From NCBI GenBank assembly GCA_023438245.1, contig JAEXRD010000054.1, forward strand, positions 1 through 21,595: a stretch of 21,595 nucleotides of DNA, given 5' to 3'. The notes under the pieces are model-generated. The model did not search any database. It was not told the DNA's origin and was given only the letters and a program-made list of their open reading frames with translations. The position numbers and the translations under genes are program-made. Of this stretch, positions 1 to 6,613 are shown one piece after another. This DNA comes from Pseudomonadota bacterium. Its GTDB lineage: Bacteria; Desulfobacterota; Desulfovibrionia; Desulfovibrionales; Desulfovibrionaceae. Numbering within the stretch: position 1 is the first letter of the stretch; each line of letters starts with the position of its first letter.

Positions 1-1393
1 CGCCCTCCTGGGCGTCCTTGGCGGCCTGCAGGGCGATGCGCTCGGTCTGCTGGGCGTTGTCGGCGTTCTGCTTGATGTTGCTGGCCATCTCCTCCATGCT
101 GGAGGAAACTTCCTCAATGCTGGCGGCTTGTTCGGTGGCGCCCTGGGACAGGGTCTCGGACGAGGCGGACAGCTCCTCGGAGCCGCTGGCCACGTTCTCC
201 GTGGCTCCGCGCACCTCGGCCACCACCTGGCGCAGCCTGAGCACCATGTCGTTGAGCGCGCTGGCCAGCACGCCGATCTCGTCCTTCTGCTGGATATCCA
301 GCTGCGTGGTGAAGTCGCCCTCGGCCATGCGCTTGGCGAAGTCCACGCCCTGCAGCACCGGGCGGGTGATGCTGCGCGTGAGGAACACGCCCAGCACCAT
401 GGCGATGATCACGCCGAGCAGCACGCCCACCAGGGCCACGGTCTTGCTCAGCGCGGCGGCAAGCCCCATGCCCTCGGCGGCCTCTGCGCCTGCCTTCTTG
501 TGGTAGGCCACTAGGGCATCAGCCGCGGCGAGGGCCTCGTTCATGCGCGCGCGCGAGTCGCCGAAGAGCACCCCGGCCATGTCCCGGAAAATGTCCTGGC
601 TGGCCTTGGCCTCGGCGGACATCTTGTCGAACCCGGCAAAGACCTGGAGCGCCTGGGGCTTGGTGACGCCGTCCAGGATGGCCTTGGCCCTGGCCTGGCC
701 GCCCTTCTCGGCGGTGGCCGCCTTGATGTCGACCACGGACTTGTGGAAGGCGTCGTGGTGCTGCCGGATATCCGCGATGGCCGCGTTGATGCTGGGGTTT
801 TCGGTCTTGAACCCGCCCAGCCACTTGCCGAAATTGCAGGCCGTGGGGTCGTCGCCGCCGTCAAAGACCTTGCCGCCCAGGGCTATGTCCTGGAGCTTCA
901 CCTCCAGGGCGTAGTGGTCGCCCCGGAAGCGCATGATGTTGGCCTGGAGTTCGTCGGGCTGGAGCAGGTCGGACTCCGAGAGCTTCTTGGCCAGCTCGAT
1001 GGCTTTGTTGTTGGCCTCGCGGGTGGCGGCGTTCTTTGCCTTCAGGTCCTCGAACAGGGCCTTGGCCTTGGAATCCACGGCGAGCTTGGCGTAGCTCTCG
1101 AAGGCCGCGGCGGTACGCTCGCGGGACTTGGCGATGTTGTCCATCTGGCGCTGACGGTCCTGCTTGGTCACCTCGGCGCTCATGAGCGTGCGCAGGGACT
1201 GGCCCACGGCGTAGAGCTCCACCTTGATGGCCTGCGACTCCTGCAGGCCCGGCAGGTCCGCCGTGGCGATGTCCGTGCCCTTCTGCGCCAGGGCCGTGAG
1301 CTGGACATAGGCCAGCGTGCCGACCACGAGGGTGATGAAGGCGGAGATCATGAATCCGCCCAGGAGTTTCACTTTAAGTGAAAGGTTCTTCAT
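1..1393 (-). CDS. Methyl-accepting chemotaxis protein, 5' part (runs off the left edge)
   Basis: This is the first 464 codons of a chemoreceptor; the C-terminal signalling tip lies outside the window. The protein has a short cytoplasmic start, TM1 at about residues 10-30, a periplasmic sensor domain at about 31-310, TM2 at about 315-338 ending in TRSITRPV, a HAMP domain at about 339-392, and then the beginning of the methylation/signalling helix (SGSEELSASSETLSQGATEQ and SIEEVSSSMEEM). The sensor domain holds H160, C186 in ACNFGKWL, H213 and H217, which is the spacing of a CZB-type zinc site. The ATG at 1393 is preceded by a good GGAG ribosome binding site. A sigma-28-like promoter lies at 1479-1505. 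The ligand is unknown; redox or zinc/HOCl sensing is inference from the CZB-like pattern. Assignment to the MCP family is secure. Confidence 0.93.
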   Translation of the reverse strand, partial: MKNLSLKVKLLGGFMISAFITLVVGTLAYVQLTALAQKGTDIATADLPGLQESQAIKVELYAVGQSLRTLMSAEVTKQDRQRQMDNIAKSRERTAAAFESYAKLAVDSKAKALFEDLKAKNAATREANNKAIELAKKLSESDLLQPDELQANIMRFRGDHYALEVKLQDIALGGKVFDGGDDPTACNFGKWLGGFKTENPSINAAIADIRQHHDAFHKSVVDIKAATAEKGGQARAKAILDGVTKPQALQVFAGFDKMSAEAKASQDIFRDMAGVLFGDSRARMNEALAAADALVAYHKKAGAEAAEGMGLAAALSKTVALVGVLLGVIIAMVLGVFLTRSITRPVLQGVDFAKRMAEGDFTTQLDIQQKDEIGVLASALNDMVLRLRQVVAEVRGATENVASGSEELSASSETLSQGATEQAASIEEVSSSMEEMASNIKQNADNAQQTERIALQAAKDAQEG

Positions 1394-1464
1394 GGTGGTG
1401 CTCCTTGCTCGGACGCCGATTTTCCACAGCCGCAGAGGCCGTGCGGACAGGCCGAATAATGCCT

Positions 1465-1480
1465 ACCGTCACAGGACGGT
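1465..1480. repeat. Inverted repeat at the predicted chemoreceptor transcription start
   Basis: The arms ACCGTC and GACGGT are perfect 6-bp inverted copies around a 4-nt loop (ACAG). The repeat overlaps the downstream end of the sigma-28-like -10 element. It may be an operator or the first hairpin of the leader. There is no T-run on either side, so it is not a convincing terminator for rrf2. Confidence 0.4.
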
Positions 1481-1505
1481 ATCGGCTCAATGTCGGGACT
1501 CTTAA
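1479..1505 (-). promoter_or_regulatory. Sigma-28 (FliA)-like promoter of the chemoreceptor
   Basis: Read on the minus strand, the -10 element is GCCGATAC, matching 7 of 8 positions of the FliA consensus GCCGATAA. The -35 element is TTAA/TAAG, with a 14-15 nt spacer (consensus TAAA with 15). The predicted start near 1470 would leave a leader of roughly 75 nt before the chemoreceptor ATG. Sigma-28 control of a chemoreceptor fits flagellar regulon logic. The -35 match is imperfect. Confidence 0.5.
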
Positions 1506-1548
1506 CCCCAATATGGCGTTTGGGCAATGTGCGGGCGGAAAAAGTGGG

Positions 1549-1965
1549 CTAGACCATGCCGGGCATCAGGCTGGCGAGGGTGTAGGCGTCCAGGGTCTTG
1601 AACATGGCTTCGCTGGCCTGCTCCCACACGCTCTTGGTGGGGCAGGTGGAAAGCCGGGTGCAGGTGGCGCAGGTATCGCGGCCCAGGCCGCAGCCCTTGA
1701 GCACCACGCAGTCCTCCAGGGCGCGCACCACGTCGCCCACGGTGATCTCCGCCGCCGGGCGGCGGAGCAGATGGCCGCCCTTGGGCCCGCGGCGGCTGAC
1801 GACCAGACCGGCGCGCTTGAGCCTGCGGATGAGCTTTTCCATGTACTTTTCGGAAATGCCGGTGCGGGAGGATATCTCGGCCACGGAAACCGGGCCGTCC
1901 GTGCCGTGTGTGGCGATGTCGATGAGCATCCTGGTGCCGTAGCGGCTCTTTGTGCTCAGGCGCAT
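1549..1965 (-). CDS. rrf2: Rrf2-family transcriptional regulator (Hmc operon regulator)
   Basis: 138 residues, the usual Rrf2 length. An N-terminal winged helix (MRLSTKSRYGTRMLIDIA, with a recognition segment near VAEISSRTGISEKYMEKLI) is followed by the wing GPKGGHLLRRP. A cysteine-rich region carries C86, C92, C99, C102 and C108, which is where IscR/NsrR-type members bind an Fe-S cluster. The founding Rrf2 of D. vulgaris lies downstream of hmcF and affects hmc expression; the same position here makes this the likely orthologue. The ATG has a GGAG ribosome binding site. A hairpin at 1981-2016 between hmcF and this gene could lower its expression relative to the operon. The Fe-S cofactor is inferred from the cysteines only. 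Confidence 0.92.
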   Translation of the reverse strand: MRLSTKSRYGTRMLIDIATHGTDGPVSVAEISSRTGISEKYMEKLIRRLKRAGLVVSRRGPKGGHLLRRPAAEITVGDVVRALEDCVVLKGCGLGRDTCATCTRLSTCPTKSVWEQASEAMFKTLDAYTLASLMPGMV

Positions 1966-1980
1966 GGCGTCTCCGAGAGG

Positions 1981-2016
1981 AAAACGGGGGAGGGGCGCAA
2001 GCGGCCTCCTCCCCCG
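1981..2016 (-). terminator. Terminator-like or attenuator hairpin between hmcF and rrf2
   Basis: The arms CGGGGGAGG (1985-1993) and CCTCCCCCG (2008-2016) are perfect 9-bp inverted copies. In the direction of hmc transcription the hairpin is followed by TTTT and then a pyrimidine-rich stretch. The stem is strong but the T-run is short, so partial termination that reduces rrf2 levels is more likely than a full stop. No separate convincing promoter for rrf2 was seen. Confidence 0.55.
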
Positions 2017-2048
2017 GATTCGTCAGTCAGAAGGTGAGGGGGCGAGGG

Positions 2049-3449
2049 TTATTCCTCTTCCTCTTCCTTGGGCTTCAAGTGCTCGGGCACCTCCATCATG
2101 TGGATGACCAGCGGCTTGAGGAAGCTCCACTTGATGCCGATCTTGAACTCTTCCTCCAGGTCGCGGATGGCGTCCCAGCAGTTGTGGCAGGGGGCGATGA
2201 CCAGCTTGGCGCCGGTGGCCAGGATCTGGTCGCGCTTGACCATGAGCGCGCGGTTGCGCTGGGGCCGGAACTTGCCCACGCCGTTGAAGCCGCCGCCGCC
2301 GCCGCAACAGAAGTTGTGCTCCTTGTTGGGGCTCATCTCCACGAAGTAGCCGGGCTCCACCAGGTAGGAGAGGATCTCGCGGGTGATCTCCTTCAGGCCG
2401 TAGTTGCGCACGTAGTTGCAGGAGTCCTGCAGGGTTACGAGCTGCTTGATCTTCTTGGCCGGGTCGATCTTGATCTTGCCGGTGCGCAGGGCGTGGGCCA
2501 GCCACTCCACGTAGTGCAGGTAGGGCTTGGGCGGCAGGCCGTCGGGCCGTCCGGCCCAGTAGGGGCCCTCGATGACCGTGGCGCGGTGTGCGTGGCCGCA
2601 CTCGGTGCCCACGGCGACCTTGGGGTTCAGGCGCTCGATGGCGGCGTAGACGTGCTCCACCTGCATCTTGCAGGCTTCCCAGTCGCCCGCGAAGAGCGAC
2701 AGGCTGGTCTGCTCCCAGCCGGAGCTGGGCACGGTCCAGTTCTCGCCGGCCACGTGGAACAGGATGGCCGCCTCGCTGATGTCCTCAGGGTAGTGCTTGG
2801 GCTCGCGGGCGTTGACGGTGTACATCACGTCCGCGTTTTCCTTGTCGATGGGGATCTCCAGGCCCGGCCACTCGTCCTGGGCCTCCTCGGCCATCCACTC
2901 GCAGGTCTCGGTCCAGTCCTCGTCGGTGACGTTCATCTGGGCCTTGTACACGCGGTGCATGCCCGAGCCGATCTTGAGCTCCCAGGGCACGAAGCCCTGC
3001 GAGTAGAGCAGGCCGCGGGTGTAGCTGAACATGACGCCCATGTCGATGCCGTAGGGGCAGTACTGGCCGCAGCGGTTGCAGCAGGTGCACTGGCTCCAGG
3101 CCACTTCCATGGCGTGGCGCATGAACTCGTTGTCCACGTCGCCGTTGCGCTTGACGATCTCGCCCAGGGTGGACTGGATCTTGTAGGCCGGAACCTGCTT
3201 GGGGTCGCGGTCGTTGACCAGGTACAGGAAGCAGGAATCGGCGCACAGGCCGCAGTGGGCGCAGATCTCAAGCCAGGTGCGCGTGCGCGATTTGCAGGTG
3301 TTCTTGATGGACGCGGCAAGCTTTTCCTTGTCCACGTTCAGTTCTTCCATCTCGGCGTAGTACTGCTTGCCGCCCTTGTCCGCCAGGAGGGTCTCAAGAT
3401 CCTCCTGCGTATTGACGGGCGTCCGGTTGCAGAGCTTTCCTTCAGGCAT
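2049..3449 (-). CDS. hmcF: HmcF, cytoplasmic iron-sulfur subunit of the Hmc complex (HdrD/GlpC-like)
   Basis: 466 residues, close to the D. vulgaris protein. Two ferredoxin-type 4Fe-4S motifs lie at C63/C66/C69/C73 (CAHCGLCADSC) and C121/C124/C127/C131. The C-terminal half is the CCG cysteine-rich domain found in heterodisulfide reductase and GlpC-type proteins, with C284, C344, FCCGGGGG at about 380-387, and PCHNCWD near 427. There are no clear membrane helices, which fits a soluble cytoplasmic subunit that delivers or accepts electrons for the membrane part. The tail is acidic (KPKEEEEE). The ATG is preceded by AAGGAGAG and lies 36 nt after the hmcE stop. The cytoplasmic electron partner is not shown by the sequence. 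Confidence 0.95.
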   Translation of the reverse strand: MPEGKLCNRTPVNTQEDLETLLADKGGKQYYAEMEELNVDKEKLAASIKNTCKSRTRTWLEICAHCGLCADSCFLYLVNDRDPKQVPAYKIQSTLGEIVKRNGDVDNEFMRHAMEVAWSQCTCCNRCGQYCPYGIDMGVMFSYTRGLLYSQGFVPWELKIGSGMHRVYKAQMNVTDEDWTETCEWMAEEAQDEWPGLEIPIDKENADVMYTVNAREPKHYPEDISEAAILFHVAGENWTVPSSGWEQTSLSLFAGDWEACKMQVEHVYAAIERLNPKVAVGTECGHAHRATVIEGPYWAGRPDGLPPKPYLHYVEWLAHALRTGKIKIDPAKKIKQLVTLQDSCNYVRNYGLKEITREILSYLVEPGYFVEMSPNKEHNFCCGGGGGFNGVGKFRPQRNRALMVKRDQILATGAKLVIAPCHNCWDAIRDLEEEFKIGIKWSFLKPLVIHMMEVPEHLKPKEEEEE

Positions 3450-3485
3450 GGAACTCTCTCCTTCTCGTTAATGGCCGCCCGGGGG

Positions 3486-4166
3486 CTACCAGTCCATGGG
3501 CGAGCCCTTGAGCCCGCCGCGCTTGATGCCGTAGTCCATGCCAAGCTGGCCGCGCGACAGGAAGAAGCCCACCACGTGGAAGAGCTTGGTGAAGGGCACC
3601 GCCAGGAGCATCAGCTCGCCGGTGAGGATGTGCGCCAGAAGCCAGAACTCGTAGTCCGCGCCGATCTGGTGCACGGCCATGAAGCCGGTGACGAAGGGCG
3701 CCAGGGTGATGGCCAGGAGCGCGTAGTCGTACAGGCTGGTGACGATGCGCACCTCGGGCAGGGCGATGCGGCGGATGATGATGCCCAGCCCCGCGCCGAT
3801 CATGATGATGGTCAGGGCGTCGGCCAGGGCCATGGGAATGGTGGGCCAGCCGATGCCGAAGCGCATTTTGAGGATGACGGCGTGCCCGGCCAGGAACAGG
3901 GGCACGACGACCAGTCCGATGTGGAAGCAGAAGAACAGGATGGTGAAGATGGGCTTGGCGCGCCAGCCGTGCGAGGCAAACGGCACGAGCCAGGCCATGA
4001 TGCTGCGGACGGCTCCGCGCATTCCGGCTTCGCGCTGGGTGGCGTAGGCCACGCGGTCAAGCTTCCAGTCCAGCCCTTTGATGTAGGTGTAGACGCGCCA
4101 GGCCAGTCCGCCGACAAACACGGCGAACGTCAGCCACAGCAGGGGTCCGGTGATGAGTGCGTACAT
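3486..4166 (-). CDS. hmcE: HmcE, membrane cytochrome b-like subunit (NarI family)
   Basis: 226 residues with about five hydrophobic helices, near residues 5-25, 72-98, 110-132, 145-168 and 175-203. Histidines in or near the helices (H66, H82, H95, H166, H179, H197) are candidate ligands for two b-type haems, as in nitrate reductase gamma subunits. It would sit in the inner membrane and pass electrons between the periplasmic and cytoplasmic parts of Hmc. The gene starts 18 nt after hmcD with an AAGGAG site. Its place between hmcD and hmcF matches D. vulgaris. Confidence 0.94.
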   Translation of the reverse strand: MYALITGPLLWLTFAVFVGGLAWRVYTYIKGLDWKLDRVAYATQREAGMRGAVRSIMAWLVPFASHGWRAKPIFTILFFCFHIGLVVVPLFLAGHAVILKMRFGIGWPTIPMALADALTIIMIGAGLGIIIRRIALPEVRIVTSLYDYALLAITLAPFVTGFMAVHQIGADYEFWLLAHILTGELMLLAVPFTKLFHVVGFFLSRGQLGMDYGIKRGGLKGSPMDW

Positions 4167-4184
4167 GTGGTTTCTCCTTGCCGC

Positions 4185-4334
4185 CTAGTGGTGCTCGGGG
4201 AACTTGTGGATTTCCTCGTCGCGCGAGGTCATCCAGGCCCAGAGGCCCCAGAAGCCGACCACGAACAGGCCCATCAGGATGTAGATGATGCTCTTGGTGT
4301 GCATCATGAAGTCGTGGTAGATGTAGTATTCCAT
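4185..4334 (-). CDS. hmcD: HmcD, small membrane subunit of the Hmc complex
   Basis: A 49-residue protein starting MEYYIYHDFMMHTKS and ending EEIHKFPEHH. One strongly hydrophobic helix covers about residues 16-36 (IIYILMGLFVVGFWGLWAW). It fits the known very small HmcD, a single-pass subunit of unknown detailed role, and sits in the expected place between hmcC and hmcE. A clear ribosome binding site (GGGGGAGG) precedes the ATG, and the hmcC stop is only 13 nt upstream. It may help assemble or stabilise the membrane part. Confidence 0.93.
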   Translation of the reverse strand: MEYYIYHDFMMHTKSIIYILMGLFVVGFWGLWAWMTSRDEEIHKFPEHH

Positions 4335-4347
4335 GTCCGGCCTCCCC

Positions 4348-5514
4348 CTAGTGGGCGTCCTTGTATTCCGGGTGCTCGAAGAAGATGGGCATGCGGCTGA
4401 CGACGAAGCGGTAGACCGTCACGCCCAGGGTGACCACGAACAGCGACACGCCGATCTCGCCCAGGCTCGGGAAGTAGCGCTGGTCGGCGGGCAGGGTGTA
4501 GTTGAAGGCCACCAGGGACACGTTGAAGCGGTTGAGCATGATGCCGAACACGGTGAGCACGGCGGTCCACTTGATGAGCTTGATGTTCTTCTCGCGGCTG
4601 CCGATGGCGTAGAGCAGGCTCGGCAGGGCCACGAAGCCCAGCACCTCGACCAGCCACCACGCGCCCCAGCCGGTGGCCAGGTAGTGCCAGTTGTTGTCCG
4701 CCGCCAGGGCCACCAGCTTCACGCAGAAGTAGGCCGCCAGGGCGATGGAGGCGCCGCGCGCAAAGCCCAGGATGACTCCGTCGTGCTCCTCCAGGTAGGT
4801 CTTGTCCATCATGTGGTGGAAGGGCTTGTGGGCCAGGGTGCCCTCGAAGATGACCATGGACAGGCCCGCCGGGATGCTCGACACGAAGAAGAGCACGGCC
4901 AGGTAGGGGCTGTACCACAGCGGGTGGATCTTGCTGGGCATGGCGATGTACAGTGCGCCCAGCGAGCTCTGGTGCAGGGTGGACAGGATGACGCCGAACA
5001 CGGTGAGGGCCAGCGTCAGCTTGTGGATCTTGTTGCGCAGGTTCTTCATGCCCAGCCACTCGAAGGCCGCGGGGCTGAACTCGATGGCCAGCACGGTGAC
5101 GTACAGGAAGACGCACAGGCCCACTTCGAACAGCAGCGAGGTGGTGCCGGGCTGCACGAAGATCGGATAGACCAGGCGGTAGGGACGGCCCACGTCGTAG
5201 TGCAGGGCGAAGACCACCAGGGCGTAGCCCAAAAAGGCGGTCAGGATGGCCGGGCGCACCGCCGAGTGGTATTTCTTCAGGCCGAAGATGTAGCAGGCGC
5301 TGGAAGTGGTGTAGCCGCCGGCGGCCAGGGCGACACCGCAGAGCAGGTCAAAGCCGATCCAGATGCCCCAGGGGTTGTTCTGGTCCAGGTTGGTGACGCC
5401 GCCCAGGCCCTTGGTGAACCGGAGCACGGTGAGCACGAGGCCCACGGCGAGCAGAACCGCGGTGATGATGTTCGCCGGGGTCCAGATGCTGTTGTTGCTG
5501 TTCTCAGTGCTCAT
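4348..5514 (-). CDS. hmcC: HmcC, NrfD/PsrC-like integral membrane subunit
   Basis: 388 residues and mostly hydrophobic, with about ten predicted helices, typical of the NrfD/PsrC/HybB family of membrane anchors that handle quinone or pass electrons and protons. The N-terminus is MSTENSNNSIWTPANII; motifs such as FDLLCGVALAAGGYTTSSA and HQSSLGALYIAMPSK resemble NrfD-type proteins. It is the partner of the ferredoxin-like HmcB, as in other NrfC/NrfD-type pairs. The hmcB stop TAA directly abuts this ATG (TAAATG), and its ribosome binding site (GGGGAGGG) lies inside hmcB, so the two genes are probably translationally coupled. Confidence 0.95.
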   Translation of the reverse strand: MSTENSNNSIWTPANIITAVLLAVGLVLTVLRFTKGLGGVTNLDQNNPWGIWIGFDLLCGVALAAGGYTTSSACYIFGLKKYHSAVRPAILTAFLGYALVVFALHYDVGRPYRLVYPIFVQPGTTSLLFEVGLCVFLYVTVLAIEFSPAAFEWLGMKNLRNKIHKLTLALTVFGVILSTLHQSSLGALYIAMPSKIHPLWYSPYLAVLFFVSSIPAGLSMVIFEGTLAHKPFHHMMDKTYLEEHDGVILGFARGASIALAAYFCVKLVALAADNNWHYLATGWGAWWLVEVLGFVALPSLLYAIGSREKNIKLIKWTAVLTVFGIMLNRFNVSLVAFNYTLPADQRYFPSLGEIGVSLFVVTLGVTVYRFVVSRMPIFFEHPEYKDAH

Positions 5515-6582
5515 TTAGGCACCCTCCCCGTCTTTGCCTTCGGCCTCGGCCTTGGCGGCGGCCTCGGCCTCCTCAAGCGCGCGCTTCACTTCGCGCTCGA
5601 TGGCCTGGGCCTTGTCTTTCTCGGCGCTGTCCATGGCCTTGGCCAGCTTGGCGTCGGCAGCGGCCTGAACCTCGGCCTTGGCGAGCTTCACGGCGTGCTT
5701 CTGCTCCTCCTCGGCCACCTTCTCCTTGCGCTTGTTGATGGCCCAGACGCCGCCCAGCAGGGCGGGCCACAGGGCGGCCACCATGGGCACCACGGAGAGC
5801 GCGCCGCTGGTCATGGAGGGCACGCTGGTGTTGCCCAGGTCCTCGCGCATGCCAAGGGTGCTGAAGCTCTCGCCGGAGATGTACATCCAGCTCGTGCCGC
5901 CCATTTCCTTCTCGCCGTAGATGTGGTTCAGGTAGCGCTCGGGATTGCGCTTGATGCGCTCGCGGGCGATGTCGATGAGGTCGGCGCGCTTGCCGTAGGT
6001 CAGCGCCTCCTTGGGGCAGGCGGAGACGCAGCCGGGGGCGCTGAGCTCACCCTTGCTGATCTGGTCGTGGCACATGGTGCACTTGATCACGCGGGGGGTG
6101 AGCGGGTCGTTGTACTCGTAGGTGGGCACGTTGAACGGGCAGGCCACCATGCAGTAGCGGCAGCCAACGCACACGCTGGCGTCGTAGGTCACCGAACCGT
6201 CGGGGTTCTTGGTGAAGGCCCGGACGAAGCACACCGAGGCGCAGGCGGGCTCCATGCAGTGGTTGCACTGGGCCTTGCGGTACACGGGGCCGTTCTTGCC
6301 CTTGTACTTGTTGACCACGGTGTAGTTGGTCTCGTCGGTGCGGCGCTCCTTGTCCAGGACGGTCAGGTCCTCGAACGGCTTGGGGGGCGCCTTGAGTTTG
6401 TTGACCTTGTTGCATCCGGCTTCGCATTTGCGGCAGCCGATGCAGCGGGTTGCGTCGAAAAGCACACCCTTGGTGTCGGGGTGGCCCTCGAAGTTCTTGC
6501 CAGCGGCGGCCTGCGCCTCAGTGCCCAGGGTGGCGGTCAGCCCTGCGGCGCCCAGCAAGCCGAGAAACTGTCTTCTCTTCAT
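5515..6582 (-). CDS. hmcB: HmcB, periplasmic four-cluster ferredoxin subunit with membrane anchor
   Basis: 355 residues. The N-terminus MKRRQFLGLLGAAG is a twin-arginine (Tat) leader, so the folded Fe-S protein would be exported. Sixteen cysteines form four 4Fe-4S sites: C47/C50/C53/C57, C106/C109/C114/C118, C138/C141/C144/C148, and C168/C171/C185/C189. This is the DmsB/NrfC pattern. A single helix at about 258-283 anchors it. After the helix comes a long charged tail (284-355) rich in Ala, Lys and Glu, probably a cytoplasmic coiled coil. HmcB connects the HmcA haems to the HmcC/HmcE membrane part. The ribosome binding site is GAGGAG, 31 nt after the hmcA stop. Confidence 0.95.
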   Translation of the reverse strand: MKRRQFLGLLGAAGLTATLGTEAQAAAGKNFEGHPDTKGVLFDATRCIGCRKCEAGCNKVNKLKAPPKPFEDLTVLDKERRTDETNYTVVNKYKGKNGPVYRKAQCNHCMEPACASVCFVRAFTKNPDGSVTYDASVCVGCRYCMVACPFNVPTYEYNDPLTPRVIKCTMCHDQISKGELSAPGCVSACPKEALTYGKRADLIDIARERIKRNPERYLNHIYGEKEMGGTSWMYISGESFSTLGMREDLGNTSVPSMTSGALSVVPMVAALWPALLGGVWAINKRKEKVAEEEQKHAVKLAKAEVQAAADAKLAKAMDSAEKDKAQAIEREVKRALEEAEAAAKAEAEGKDGEGA

Positions 6583-6613
6583 TGACGTGCTCCTCTTATG
6601 TGCCGGGTCCGGC

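Noticed and set aside
1507..1524. CCCAA/TTGGG hairpin after rrf2 as a terminator
   Set aside because: The 5-bp stem with an 8-nt loop has no T-run and overlaps the region of the chemoreceptor promoter.
1950..4400. 816-codon open frame on the plus strand opposite hmcF, hmcE and hmcD
   Set aside because: It runs antisense to well-recognised genes. The composition (His, Val, Gly, Ala, Asp rich with no domain) is typical of shadow frames in G+C-rich DNA.
4333..6585. 750-codon plus-strand frame opposite hmcC and hmcB
   Set aside because: It is a shadow of the hmc genes; no motif and no ribosome binding site.
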